From positions 2,850,501 through 2,914,500 of the forward strand of contig NZ_CP085530.1 of the NCBI RefSeq assembly GCF_020616155.1: DNA of 64,000 bases, read 5' to 3'. Positions within the stretch are counted from its first letter, which is position 1. Every line of letters starts with the position of its first letter. The DNA is from Vogesella sp. XCS3. GTDB lineage: Bacteria; Pseudomonadota; Gammaproteobacteria; Burkholderiales; Chromobacteriaceae. A program made the translations under genes and the position numbers. A model generated the notes under the pieces. The model did no database searches. It was not told the origin of the DNA and saw nothing but the letters and a program-made list of their open reading frames with translations. Below, piece after piece: positions 20,801-29,820 of this stretch.

Positions 20801-20888
20801 GCGGCTGTGGCGTGTCGTGTTGTGCTTCGGCAGGAAAAGACAGGGTTCTACAATGGCGCCTTTGAATGACCACTTGCAGGGTAGCCAT

Positions 20889-21623
20889 ATGGATAGCCGC
20901 TGGAACGCATTAAAGCCGGAAGAGACTTCCACTACACCTTTGTACTTGCAGTTTTCACGCAAGCTGGCCGAGGCAATACACGCTGGCTGGTGGCAGGCCG
21001 ATGAAGCACTGCCTTCGGAACGTACCTTTTCCGAAGAGCTGGGCATCTCGCGGGTGACCGCGCGCAAGGCACTGGATGTGCTGCTGGAGCAAGGCCTGAT
21101 TCGCCGCCGTCACGGCTCGGGTACCTTTATTACCCCGCGCCTGGAGCAGCCGCTATCGCGCCTGACCAGTTTTACCGAAATGTTGAAGATGAAGGGCTTC
21201 GAGCCTTCATCGGTGTGGTTGTCGCGTGGTATCGCCACGCCCACCCACGAAGAAGTGATCAAGCTGGGTTTGTCGCCCAATGCCCAGGTGGCCAGGCTGA
21301 AACGCCAGCGCCTGGCAGACGGGGTGGTGATGGCTATCGAGCAAAGCTCGTTGCCGCTCACCTACCTGCCAGACCCGCAGGCGGTGGGCAGCTCCTTGTA
21401 CGCCTACCTGGATACGATGGGCCACCCGATTGTGCGGGCACTGCAGCATATCCGCGCGGTGAATGCGAACCCGGATATTGCCGCCATTGCCGGTATCAAG
21501 CCTGGCGAAGCCATGCTGCTGATAACCCGTATCGGCTACACGGCAGATAACGTGGCCATCGAGCTGACTGACACCTGGTGTCGTAACGATTACTACGACT
21601 TTGTCGCTGAACTGAGACGATGA
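20889..21623 (+). CDS. nagR: GntR/HutC-family regulator of amino-sugar use (NagR/NagQ-like)
   Basis: 244 aa. The N-terminal winged helix (about 16-85) has PLYLQFSRKLAEAIHAGWW, LPSERTFSEELGISRVTARKALDVLLEQGLIRRRHGSGTF; residues about 95-240 form the UTRA effector domain (SRLTSFTEMLKMKGFEPSSVWLSR, VARLKRQRLADGVVMAIEQSSLP, IELTDTWCRNDYYDFVAELRR). Related proteins sense GlcNAc-6-P or GlcN-6-P and control nag genes. It is the first gene of the operon and overlaps nagA by 4 bp (ATGA). The start at 20889 follows AGGG; ATG 20853 is a possible alternative. Putative TGGTATT operators lie upstream. Confidence 0.88.
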   Translation: MDSRWNALKPEETSTTPLYLQFSRKLAEAIHAGWWQADEALPSERTFSEELGISRVTARKALDVLLEQGLIRRRHGSGTFITPRLEQPLSRLTSFTEMLKMKGFEPSSVWLSRGIATPTHEEVIKLGLSPNAQVARLKRQRLADGVVMAIEQSSLPLTYLPDPQAVGSSLYAYLDTMGHPIVRALQHIRAVNANPDIAAIAGIKPGEAMLLITRIGYTADNVAIELTDTWCRNDYYDFVAELRR

Positions 21624-22741
21624 ACGCAACACGAGTTTTGCAAGGCCGCATGCTGACCAGCGCAGGCTGGATGGACGGCGAGCTGCAGATAGGTGACGAC
21701 GGCAAGATTGCCGCCATACAAGGCAGGTTGGCCGCAGCCGGCGACGCCGAGCGCTATATCCTGCCCGGCTTTATCGACCTGCACGTCCATGGCGGCGGCG
21801 GTGTAGACATCATGGAAGCGGGCCGCGCAGCCCAGCATGTGGCCAGTACGCATGCCCGCTTTGGTACCACCTCGCTGCTGGCCACCACCATGACGGCCCC
21901 GCGCGAGGCGCTGCAAGCCGTACTGGCCGCCCTGGGCGACGCCAGCCGCAGCCGGCAGCCTGGCAGCGCACGCATTCTCGGTGTGCATCTGGAAGGCCCT
22001 TACATCAATAAGGGCAAGCTGGGTGCGCAGCCGGACAACGCGGTGGAAGCCGCGATGGCAGAAATCAACCACTACCGGTCGCTTGCCCCGATCAGCCTGG
22101 TTACCCTCGCGCCCGAAGTGGCCGGTCACATGGAAGTGATCCGCGAGCTAAGCCGGCAGGGCGTACGCGTACAGCTGGGCCACACGCTGGGCAGCTACGA
22201 AGACGGTGTAACGGCGCTGGAAAACGGCGCCAGCGGGTTTACCCATTTGTTTAACGCGATGACCGGCTTGCACCACCGCGAGCCGGGCATGGTAGGGGCG
22301 GCACTGGCTCACGCCGAGTACGCCGAGCTGATACCTGACCTGCTGCACGTGCACCCCGGTGCCATGCGCGCCGCCATGCGCGCCATCCCCCGACTGTTCT
22401 GTGTCACCGATTCCACGGCTGCCGCCGGGATGCCGGACGGCCAGTACAAGCTGGGCTCGCAGACAGTGACCAAGTGCCTGGGCGGTGTGCGCCTGGCCGA
22501 CGGTACGCTGGCAGGCAGCACCCTTACCATGGATCAGGCCCTGCGCAACCTGGTAGAGATCGGCGTGCCGCTGGCCAGCGCCAGCAACCGCCTGTCGCTG
22601 TACCCCGCCGACTATCTGGGCGTACACGACCGAGGCAGGCTGGAAGAGGGCGCGTGGGCTGACATCGTGGTGATGGATTCAAACCTGCAGTTGCAACGCG
22701 TATTCGTAGAAGGAGAGTGTCTTGAGCTCGTTAATGCTTGA
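21620..22741 (+). CDS. nagA: N-acetylglucosamine-6-phosphate deacetylase
   Basis: 373 aa, amidohydrolase family (EC 3.5.1.25). Visible: LPGFIDLHVHGGGGVDIMEA (metal-binding HxH), VHLEGPYINKGKLGAQP, GHTLGSYEDGVTALENGASGFTHLFNAMTGLHHREPGMVGAAL with metal His residues, and the catalytic Asp in VTDSTAAAGMPDG. It hydrolyses GlcNAc-6-P to GlcN-6-P plus acetate in the cytosol. Its start overlaps the regulator stop and the SIS deaminase begins inside its 3' end, so the three genes are translationally coupled. Confidence 0.96.
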   Translation: MNATRVLQGRMLTSAGWMDGELQIGDDGKIAAIQGRLAAAGDAERYILPGFIDLHVHGGGGVDIMEAGRAAQHVASTHARFGTTSLLATTMTAPREALQAVLAALGDASRSRQPGSARILGVHLEGPYINKGKLGAQPDNAVEAAMAEINHYRSLAPISLVTLAPEVAGHMEVIRELSRQGVRVQLGHTLGSYEDGVTALENGASGFTHLFNAMTGLHHREPGMVGAALAHAEYAELIPDLLHVHPGAMRAAMRAIPRLFCVTDSTAAAGMPDGQYKLGSQTVTKCLGGVRLADGTLAGSTLTMDQALRNLVEIGVPLASASNRLSLYPADYLGVHDRGRLEEGAWADIVVMDSNLQLQRVFVEGECLELVNA

Positions 22742-23744
22742 TGAAGCCCTGTTTGCCGCCCAGGCGGTAGCCGCCCAGCATATGTATGCCGATGAAGGGC
22801 TGGCTGTCCTGGCGCGCGAACTGGCCAAAGCGCCGCCACAGTTGGCCCTGACTGTGGCGCGCGGCAGCTCGGATCATGCGGCCAACTATTTCGCCTACCT
22901 GGCGATGCAGCGCACCGGCACGCCGGTGGTATCGCTGCCCATGTCGCTGCTCACGCTGCATCAAGCACCGCTCAATGTAAAAGGCCAGCTGGCCGTGGCC
23001 CTGTCGCAATCCGGCCGCAGCCCTGACCTGATCGACACCATGACCGCCCTGGGCGCAGCCGGTGCCCGCACCGTGGCGCTGGTGAACAAACCCGACTCCC
23101 CGCTGGCTGCTGCCTGCGAATGGTCGGTACCGCTGTGTGCCGGCGAAGAAAAAAGTGTCGCCGCCACCAAAAGCTATATCGCCACCCTGTCCGCGGTAGC
23201 CCGCCTGGTGGCGCACTGGCAGCAGGACACCGCCCTGCTGGCCGCCCTGAACGACCTGCCGGATCACCTGACCGAAGCCACCCGCCAGGACTGGAGCAGC
23301 GCGCTGGACGTGCTGGTACCGGCCGAGCGCATCATGGTGGTAGGCCGTGGCCTGGGCTTTGCCGTGGCGCTGGAAGCCGCGCTGAAGTTCAAGGAAACCT
23401 GCGTGATCCAGGCAGAAGCTTTCTCCGGCGCCGAAATCAAACACGGCCCGATGGCACTGGTGGACGATGGCTACCCGCTGCTGATTTTCGCCCCGCGTGG
23501 CCCGGAACAAGCCGGCCTGGTAGCCCTGGCCGACGAAATGCGTGGCCGTGGTGCCAACGTACTGTTGGCCGCACCGGCCGACGTGGCCAGCCGCAACCTT
23601 ACCCTGGCTACCGCCGGTGACGAAGCGCTGGACCCGCTGCTGGCGATCCAGAGCTTCTACCTGATGGCCGCCCGCCTGTCGGTAGCGCGTGGCCTGAACC
23701 CTGACACGCCGCGCCACCTGAAAAAAGAAACACTCACGGTATAA
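22722..23744 (+). CDS. nagB-II: SIS-domain glucosamine-6-phosphate deaminase (NagB-II type)
   Basis: 340 aa with two SIS domains: TVARGSSDHAANYFAYLAMQ, VALSQSGRSPDLIDTM, EEKSVAATKSYIATL, then MVVGRGLGFAVALEAALKFKETCVIQAEAFSGAEIKHGPMALV and the C-terminal LNPDTPRHLKKETLTV. The order resembles the isomerase half of GlmS without the glutaminase domain, as in NagB-II deaminases that turn GlcN-6-P into Fru-6-P and ammonia. The start used is TTG at 22722 because AAGGAGAG lies five bases upstream; ATG 22734 is 16 bases from it. It overlaps the end of nagA by 20 bp. No classical NagB is seen, so this gene should do that step. Confidence 0.9.
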   Translation: MSSLMLDEALFAAQAVAAQHMYADEGLAVLARELAKAPPQLALTVARGSSDHAANYFAYLAMQRTGTPVVSLPMSLLTLHQAPLNVKGQLAVALSQSGRSPDLIDTMTALGAAGARTVALVNKPDSPLAAACEWSVPLCAGEEKSVAATKSYIATLSAVARLVAHWQQDTALLAALNDLPDHLTEATRQDWSSALDVLVPAERIMVVGRGLGFAVALEAALKFKETCVIQAEAFSGAEIKHGPMALVDDGYPLLIFAPRGPEQAGLVALADEMRGRGANVLLAAPADVASRNLTLATAGDEALDPLLAIQSFYLMAARLSVARGLNPDTPRHLKKETLTV

Positions 23745-23893
23745 ACCGTGGCTGCCGGGCGGCCGCCCGGCAGTGTTGGCAACACCCATAAAACGATCCC
23801 GATGCCGGGGCCATGACCCACGGCACGTATCCAGCATGACTTACGCGCATGGCTGCGGGGCAGCGTGCGCGCTTTCAGAGAGAAGGAAACCCG

Positions 23894-26395
23894 ATGTCTG
23901 CAACCGTTACCCTGCAAGCGCCGCTGTCCGGCGTGGTATTGCCGCTGTCTGCCGTACCCGACCCGGTATTTTCCGGCGGTCTGATGGGCCAGGGTCTGGC
24001 TATTGAGCCGCTGTCTTCCACCCTGCTGTCCCCTTGCGATGGCCAGGTAAGCCAGGTGTCCAGTACCGGCCACGCCGTGACCGTGCGTGCGGCCAACGGT
24101 GCCGAGATCCTGATGCACATCGGCATCGACACCGTAAAGCTGGGTGGCAGCGGCTTTGCTACCCGCGTACAGAAAGGCCAGCAGGTCAGCGCGGGCCAGC
24201 CGCTGGTGGATATCGATATCGATAGCGTGGCCCGCCGCGCGCCTTCTCTCATTACCGTCGTTGTGGTGACCAACAGCGACGACATGGCTCTCTCCCTCGA
24301 TGCATCCGGACTTGTGGAAGCCGGTGCGTCGTGTTTTCTGACCGTGACGGCTCAGGGTGCTATCTCCCTCCCTGACGCCGTCCACGGCGCAGAACTGTCC
24401 GTTACCGCCGTTGTGGCGCACGAAGGCGGCTTGCACGCCCGCCCCAGCGCGCTGGTGCAGTCGGTAGCCCGCCGCTATCAAAGCCACATCGACATCGGCT
24501 TTGCCGGCCAGCGCGCCAATGCACGCAGCGTGGTCAGCATGATGGGCCTGGGCGTGGGCGAAAACGACACGGTTACCCTGTATGCCAAAGGTGAAGACGC
24601 CGACGCCGCGCTGGCCGCGTTGGTAGAAGCACTGCAAACCCATACCCACGCCGGCCATGCGCCAGCGCCTGCTGCGGTCGTAGCAAGCCGCGACGATGGC
24701 AAGCTGGGCGGCGTGTGCGCGGCCCCCGGCCTGGCAGTGGGGACGCTGGTATTGCTGGCCGAGCAGGTGCGTGCGGTGCCTGAGCGCGGCCATGGCGTAG
24801 AGCCGGAGTTGGCCGCACTGCATGGCGCCCTGAAAAAAGTGCGCGAGACGGTGGCCGCCGACGTGGCGCAGGCCGACAAGCGCGGCGCGCACGCCGAAAG
24901 CGAGATCTTTGGCGCCCACCTGGCGCTGCTGGACGACCCCGAGCTGGCGCAAGCCGCCGAGCGCTACATTCTGGATGGCCGCAGCGCCGCCTACGCCTAC
25001 CGCAGCGCCATCAGCGCGCAGAGCGAGGTGTTGCTGGGCCTGGGCAATGCGTTGCTGGCCGAACGCGTAGCCGACCTGAAAGACCTGGAACGCCGCGTGC
25101 TGGACGTGCTGCTGGGCGGCGAAGAAGCTGCCCCCGAGCTGCCGGCACAAGCCATCGTGGTGGCCGACGACCTGACCCCATCGCAGCTGACCCGCCTGCC
25201 GCGCGAACAGCTGGCCGGCGTGGTGCTGGCGCGTGGCGGTGCCACCAACCACGTGGCCATCCTGTGCCGTGCGTTGGCTATTCCGGCGCTGGTGGCGTGT
25301 GGCCCGGCTGCGCTGGCACTGGCTGCCGGCCGTGACGCGCTGCTGAACGCTGGCGAGGGCTGGCTGGATAGCGATGCGGATGCCGCCGCGCTAGACGCCG
25401 CGCGTCAGGACATTGCCCAGCGTGAACAGCGCCGCCGCACGCTGCGCGAGCAGTCTGCCGGCCAGGCGCGTACCCGCGATGGCCTGGCTATCGAGGTGGC
25501 GGCCAACATTGCCAACGCCGCCGAGGCGCGCGACGCGGTGCTGAACGGCGCCGATGGCGTGGGCCTGCTGCGTACCGAATTCCTCTTCATTGACCGTCAC
25601 GACTCCCCTAGCGAAGACGAACAGCGCGCCGCCTGCCAGGACGTGCTGGACGCGCTGGAAGGCCGCACCGCCATCATCCGTACGCTGGACGCCGGTGGCG
25701 ACAAGGACGTGCCTTACCTGCCGCTGCCTGCCGAAGACAACCCGGCGCTGGGCCTGCGCGGTATCCGCACCGGCTTTGCCATGCCGGCGGTGCTGGACGC
25801 GCAGCTGCGTGCGCTGCTGCAAGTGAAGCCGCTGTCGCGCCTGCGCATCCTGCTGCCCATGGTGGCCGACGTGGCCGACCTGCAGCGCGTGCGCCAGCGC
25901 CTGGACGAGCTGGCCGCCGAGCTGGGCGTAGCCGAGCGCCCGCAGCTGGGCGTGATGATCGAAGTGCCGTCGGCCGCGCTGTTGGCCGACCAGCTGGCCG
26001 AGTACGCCGACTTCCTGTCCATCGGTACCAACGATCTTACCCAGTACACGCTGGCGATGGACCGCTGCCACCCGGCGCTGGCTGCCAGGCTGGACGCGCT
26101 GCACCCGTCGCTGTTGCGCCTGATCGCGCTGACCGTGCACGGCGCGGCCAAGCACGGCAAGTGGGTAGGGGTGTGCGGCGCGCTGGCGTCCGACCCGCAA
26201 GCCACGCCGGTGCTGGTGGGCCTGGGCGTCACCGAGCTGTCCGTGAGCCCGTCGCTTGTGCCGGAAATCAAGGACACCGTGCGCCGCCTGGATAGCACGG
26301 CCTGCCAGCAGCTGGCGCTGGACCTGCAGTCGCTGAATTCGGCGCAACAAGTGCGGGCGCGGTTACAAGCCGACGCCGCGGCCTTGCTGCGCTGA
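23894..26395 (+). CDS. nagF: PTS triple fusion EIIA(Glc)-HPr-EI
   Basis: 833 aa. Residues 1-145 are an EIIA of the glucose class, with His60 (STGHAVTV) and active His75 (LMHIGIDTV). Residues about 166-250 are HPr, with active His181 in HEGGLHARPSA. Residues about 270-833 are enzyme I, with active His453 in RGGATNHVAIL, the PEP-binding LLRTEFLFIDR, FLSIGTNDLTQYTLAMDR and the cysteine region GVCGALASDP. One polypeptide thus carries phosphate from PEP to NagE, which lacks an EIIA. Ribosome site GAAGGA precedes the ATG; an in-frame start at 23849 is less likely. Known in GlcNAc PTS operons of Pseudomonas and Xanthomonas relatives. Confidence 0.95.
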   Translation: MSATVTLQAPLSGVVLPLSAVPDPVFSGGLMGQGLAIEPLSSTLLSPCDGQVSQVSSTGHAVTVRAANGAEILMHIGIDTVKLGGSGFATRVQKGQQVSAGQPLVDIDIDSVARRAPSLITVVVVTNSDDMALSLDASGLVEAGASCFLTVTAQGAISLPDAVHGAELSVTAVVAHEGGLHARPSALVQSVARRYQSHIDIGFAGQRANARSVVSMMGLGVGENDTVTLYAKGEDADAALAALVEALQTHTHAGHAPAPAAVVASRDDGKLGGVCAAPGLAVGTLVLLAEQVRAVPERGHGVEPELAALHGALKKVRETVAADVAQADKRGAHAESEIFGAHLALLDDPELAQAAERYILDGRSAAYAYRSAISAQSEVLLGLGNALLAERVADLKDLERRVLDVLLGGEEAAPELPAQAIVVADDLTPSQLTRLPREQLAGVVLARGGATNHVAILCRALAIPALVACGPAALALAAGRDALLNAGEGWLDSDADAAALDAARQDIAQREQRRRTLREQSAGQARTRDGLAIEVAANIANAAEARDAVLNGADGVGLLRTEFLFIDRHDSPSEDEQRAACQDVLDALEGRTAIIRTLDAGGDKDVPYLPLPAEDNPALGLRGIRTGFAMPAVLDAQLRALLQVKPLSRLRILLPMVADVADLQRVRQRLDELAAELGVAERPQLGVMIEVPSAALLADQLAEYADFLSIGTNDLTQYTLAMDRCHPALAARLDALHPSLLRLIALTVHGAAKHGKWVGVCGALASDPQATPVLVGLGVTELSVSPSLVPEIKDTVRRLDSTACQQLALDLQSLNSAQQVRARLQADAAALLR

Positions 26396-26458
26396 CCTGG
26401 TCAGGCCGCCGCATCCTCCCAACTGGCGGCCTGCATTAAAACGAAGAGGAGAAACACA

Positions 26459-28096
26459 GTGAGTACTTCAAGCAAGTTCGCCGGCGTACAGCAGCTGGGC
26501 CGTGCCCTGATGCTGCCTATCGCCGTCCTGCCAGTGGCAGGCCTGCTACTGCGCCTGGGTCAGCCCGACCTGATGGGCATTCCGGTCATGGCGCAAGCCG
26601 GGGATGCCATTTTCGGCAACCTGGCACTGCTGTTTGCCATCGGTGTCGCCGTGGGTTTTGCCAAGGATAACAACGGTGCTTCCGGCCTGGCCGGTGCCAT
26701 CGGTTACTTGGTGCTGACCGCGGTGCTGAAAGTGATCGACGCCAAGATCAATATGGGCGTACTGGCCGGCATTACCGCCGGTATCAGCGCCGGCCTGCTG
26801 TACAACCGCTACAAGGACATCGCACTGCCGTCCTACCTGGCCTTCTTTGGTGGCCGCCGTTTTGTGCCTATCGTTACCGGCTTTGCCATGCTGCTGGCCG
26901 GCGTGGTGCTGGGCTATATCTGGCCGCCTATCCAGCAGGGTATCGACGCGGTAGGCCACTGGGTCATCGGCGCGGGCGAGTTCGGCCTGTTCGTGTACGG
27001 CGTGCTCAACCGTATCCTGATCGTCACCGGCCTGCACCACATCATCAACACCTTTGCCTGGTTCCAGCTGGGTGACTTTACCGACGCCGCCGGCAAGGTG
27101 GTGCACGGTGACCTGACCCGCTTCTTTGCCGGCGACAAGACCGCAGGCATGTTCATGTCCGGCTTCTTCCCGGTGATGATGTTCGGCCTGCCGGCTGCCT
27201 GCCTGGCCATGTACCGCGCCGCGCGTCCGGAAAACAAGGCTGCTGTGGGTGGCGTGCTGCTGTCCATGGGCCTGACCGCCGCGCTGACCGGCGTGACCGA
27301 GCCGGTAGAGTTCGCCTTCATGTTCCTGGCCCCGGCGCTGTACGCCATCCACGCGGTGCTCACCGGCATCTCGATGGCGCTGATGCACACCCTGGGCGTG
27401 AAGCTGGGCTTTGGCTTCTCCGCTGGCCTGTTCGACTACGTGCTGAACTTTGGTATCGCGCAGAAACCGCTGCTGCTGATCCCTATCGGCCTGGCCTACT
27501 TTGCCGTGTACTACGTGCTGTTCACCTTCTTCATCAAGAAATTCAACCTGATGACCATGGGCCGCGAAGAAGTGGCCGCCGGTAGCAGCGCGGCTGCCAG
27601 CCTGGGTGGCAAAGGTAGCGACCGTGCGCGTGGCTTCATCGGGGCGCTGGGCGGTGCGGCCAACCTGAAAAGCGTAGACGCGTGCACCACCCGCCTGCGC
27701 CTGCAGGTTGTCAGCAACGATGCAGTAGATGAAGCCGCGCTGAAAGCACTGGGTTCGCGCGGCATGATCAAGCCGGCAGCCGGTAGCGTACAAGTGGTAC
27801 TCGGCCCCGAGGCCGAGCTGGTAGCCGACGAAATCCGCGCTGCGTTGGCGAACCCGCAAGCTGCCGCCGCCGATAGCGGTGCACTGAAAGACGCGCTGGG
27901 TGGTGCAGCCAACATCCGCGCCGTGGAAGTGGTCGCCGGTAGCCGCCTGCGTGTAGAGCTGGCCGACGCCAGCCGCGTGAACGAAGGCAGCCTGAAGGCC
28001 CTGGGCGTGAGCGGCATCATGGCCATGCCTGGCAACCTGGTGCATCTGGTCGTGGAAGGCGGCGACCCCGCTGCCCTGGCCAGCCAGCTGCAATAA
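26459..28096 (+). CDS. nagE: PTS N-acetylglucosamine transporter EIIBC with a second, degenerate IIB domain
   Basis: 545 aa; GTG start with GAGGAG upstream. Residues 1-370 are the membrane IIC domain of the glucose/GlcNAc class (LHHIINTFAWFQLGDFTD, TGVTEPVEFAFMFLAP). Residues about 390-460 are IIB with the phosphorylated Cys409 in KSVDACTTRLRL. Residues about 474-545 repeat the IIB fold (LGGAANIRAVEVVAGSRLRVEL...LGVSGIMAMPGN) but carry Val492 where the active Cys should be, so this copy cannot be phosphorylated. No IIA domain; that is supplied by the upstream fusion. It imports and phosphorylates GlcNAc. Confidence 0.94.
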   Translation: MSTSSKFAGVQQLGRALMLPIAVLPVAGLLLRLGQPDLMGIPVMAQAGDAIFGNLALLFAIGVAVGFAKDNNGASGLAGAIGYLVLTAVLKVIDAKINMGVLAGITAGISAGLLYNRYKDIALPSYLAFFGGRRFVPIVTGFAMLLAGVVLGYIWPPIQQGIDAVGHWVIGAGEFGLFVYGVLNRILIVTGLHHIINTFAWFQLGDFTDAAGKVVHGDLTRFFAGDKTAGMFMSGFFPVMMFGLPAACLAMYRAARPENKAAVGGVLLSMGLTAALTGVTEPVEFAFMFLAPALYAIHAVLTGISMALMHTLGVKLGFGFSAGLFDYVLNFGIAQKPLLLIPIGLAYFAVYYVLFTFFIKKFNLMTMGREEVAAGSSAAASLGGKGSDRARGFIGALGGAANLKSVDACTTRLRLQVVSNDAVDEAALKALGSRGMIKPAAGSVQVVLGPEAELVADEIRAALANPQAAAADSGALKDALGGAANIRAVEVVAGSRLRVELADASRVNEGSLKALGVSGIMAMPGNLVHLVVEGGDPAALASQLQ

Positions 28097-28219
28097 GCAT
28101 GGCGCTTTCACCCCGCTGCCCCAGGTAGCGGGGCAAGACAAGGCCTGCGCGTGTCGTTTGGCGGCACGCGCAGCCAGTGGTAAGCCAGGGTGACCTGACC
28201 TGTGGCTTTGCTCTCCTTC

Positions 28220-28246
28220 TACCCCGGCCATGCCGGGGTATTTTTT
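28220..28246 (+). terminator. Rho-independent terminator of the nag operon
   Basis: TACCCCGGC/GCCGGGGTA stem with a very short loop, followed by six T. It separates the nag operon from gap. Confidence 0.88.
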
Positions 28247-28363
28247 GCGCTATATTGGAATCGATCCCACTTCGGTTAACGCGGTAGCCGACGTGCTGGC
28301 GTCTGGCAATCCATGTTGGCCGCAAGCGCCGTACGGCGCGGCCAGGCCAGGCAAAAAGTGTTG

Positions 28364-28379
28364 GTAGTACGCACACTAC
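28364..28379. promoter_or_regulatory. GTAGT-N6-ACTAC palindrome upstream of gap
   Basis: GTAGT-ACGCAC-ACTAC, 104 bp before the gap ATG. Same layout as the site before pckG at 7670. Possible HexR-like operator (inference). Confidence 0.5.
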
Positions 28380-28482
28380 ATAACTGTAAGGGATTGAGTA
28401 CAAGCCCGATTGGGACAAGGATGTACCCATAGCAAGCGTGCAGCTGGCACGCAGGATTCACCCGATAATCAGGAGACACAAT

Positions 28483-29493
28483 ATGGCACTGAAACTCGCC
28501 ATCAACGGGTACGGCCGCATCGGCCGCATGGTATTGCGCGCCTGGCAAGAACGTTTTGCCGATAAAGATATTGAAATCGTTGCCATCAACGATCTGGGCA
28601 ACCCGGAACTGCACGCCCACCTGACCAAATACGACTCCATCCACGGCCCTTTCCCTGGCACCGTGGCGCTAGAAGGCGACAAGCTGGTGATCAACGGCAA
28701 GCCTATCCAGCTGCTGTCGGTACGCAACCCGGCCGAGCTGCCGTGGGGCGACATGGGCGTGGACATCGTGCTGGAATGTACCGGCATCTTCACCAAACGC
28801 GACAAGGCTGGTCTGCACCTGCAAGCCGGCGCCAAGAAAGTGCTGATCTCTGCCCCGGCAGACGACGCTGACGCCACCATCGTGTACGGCGTAAACCACG
28901 ACACCCTGCGCGCCGACATGAGCATCGTGTCCAACGCCAGCTGCACCACCAACTGCCTGGCCCCGCTGGTAAAACCGCTGAACGACGCCATCGGCGTGGC
29001 GCACGGCCTGATGACCACCGTGCACTCCTACACCAACGACCAGGTGCTGCTGGACACCGAGCACAGCGACCTGCGCCGTGCCCGTTCCGCCGCGCTGTCG
29101 ATGATCCCGACCAAGACCGGCGCCGCTGCCGCCGTGGGCCTGGTACTGCCACAGCTGAAAGGCAAGCTGGACGGTTTTGCCGTGCGCGTGCCTACCGCCA
29201 ACGTATCGCTGGTCGATCTCACCTTCACCGCCCAGCGTGACACCACGGTGGCCGAAGTGAACGAACTGGTCACCGCCGCGGCCAACGGCCCGCTCAAAGG
29301 CGTGCTGGCGGTGAACACCCTGCCGCTGGTGTCGATCGACTTCATGCACAACCCGGCGTCCAGCGTGTTTGACGCCACGCTGACCCGCGTGATCGAAGGC
29401 CGCCAGGTGAAAGTGCTGTCGTGGTACGACAACGAATGGGGCTTCTCCAACCGCATGCTGGATACCGCCCAGGCCTGGGTGGCTGCCAAGTAA
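28483..29493 (+). CDS. gap: Glyceraldehyde-3-phosphate dehydrogenase
   Basis: 336 aa (EC 1.2.1.12). N-terminal [17 protein letters not shown] binds NAD; the catalytic Cys154 lies in [15 protein letters not shown]; the His-containing [14 protein letters not shown], the [14 protein letters not shown] phosphate site and the C-terminal [17 protein letters not shown] are all present. AGGAGA precedes the ATG; the upstream in-frame ATG at 28438 is less likely. It serves glycolysis and gluconeogenesis. It follows the nag operon but has its own upstream region with a putative operator, and a terminator after the previous gene, so it is likely transcribed separately. Confidence 0.96.
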   Translation: MALKLAINGYGRIGRMVLRAWQERFADKDIEIVAINDLGNPELHAHLTKYDSIHGPFPGTVALEGDKLVINGKPIQLLSVRNPAELPWGDMGVDIVLECTGIFTKRDKAGLHLQAGAKKVLISAPADDADATIVYGVNHDTLRADMSIVSNASCTTNCLAPLVKPLNDAIGVAHGLMTTVHSYTNDQVLLDTEHSDLRRARSAALSMIPTKTGAAAAVGLVLPQLKGKLDGFAVRVPTANVSLVDLTFTAQRDTTVAEVNELVTAAANGPLKGVLAVNTLPLVSIDFMHNPASSVFDATLTRVIEGRQVKVLSWYDNEWGFSNRMLDTAQAWVAAK

Positions 29494-29661
29494 GTAGCGG
29501 CCGCAGTCTGCTAGCGTGCCGATGTTGGCCGCAAAGCAGCCCGCGGGCCGGTGCTGAAGGCTGCGGCGGCATGAGCTGCCGCACCGATTTACCGGTACCC
29601 GTGTGGAGACGGGTACCTCGTTCTTTAGGTGTATTCTGTTGCTTCTTTGTGCATAGTTCCG

Positions 29662-29692
29662 GCCTGCCCCTGCAAGGGCAGGCTGTTTTTTT
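29662..29692 (+). terminator. Rho-independent terminator of gap
   Basis: GCCTGCCC, six-base loop, GGGCAGGC, then TG and seven T. It lies 170 bp after the stop; a second nine-pair hairpin (GGTACCCGT/ACGGGTACC, about 29593-29617) sits between them. Confidence 0.85.
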
Positions 29693-29724
29693 GCCTGTAG
29701 CGCCGCCAGGCCACGCGTGGCGTG

Positions 29725-29738
29725 TTGATCTGCATCAG
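29725..29738. promoter_or_regulatory. FNR/CRP-family box with no assigned gene
   Basis: TTGATCTGCATCAG differs from the FNR consensus TTGAT-N4-ATCAA by one base. It lies between the 3' ends of gap and a convergent lrp gene, so it heads no annotated gene. Confidence 0.45.
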
Positions 29739-29764
29739 GTAAGGCGCGGCTACATTGCGGCGTT

Positions 29765-29788
29765 GCGTGTAGTGTCTGTACTACACGC
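29765..29788. repeat. Perfect 9-bp-arm inverted repeat containing GTAGT-N6-ACTAC
   Basis: GCGTGTAGT, six bases, ACTACACGC. The inner 16 bp share the layout of the pckG and gap sites. It lies in the gap/lrp convergent region and is not followed by T residues, so it is not an ordinary terminator. Confidence 0.6.
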
Positions 29789-29820
29789 TGACAGGCGGTG
29801 TGGCGGGTGTGTCGGGCGGG

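Larger units (their letters stand above)
28097..28482. other. nagE-gap intergenic region
   Basis: 386 bp without a gene. It holds a stem CCCCGCT/AGCGGGG shortly after nagE, the terminator at 28220, an uptake-like core GTTGGCCGC near 28315, the GTAGT-N6-ACTAC palindrome at 28364 and the gap promoter region. Confidence 0.7.

Noticed and set aside
24889..25252. Frameshift or separate genes within the EIIA-HPr-EI frame
   Set aside because: All three domains are complete and in one uninterrupted frame with the known order; a genuine fusion.
29729..29763. A rightward FNR-dependent promoter from the box at 29725
   Set aside because: The nearest -10-like TACATT at 29751 is only 12 bp from the box, too close for normal FNR activation; kept only as a low-interest finding.
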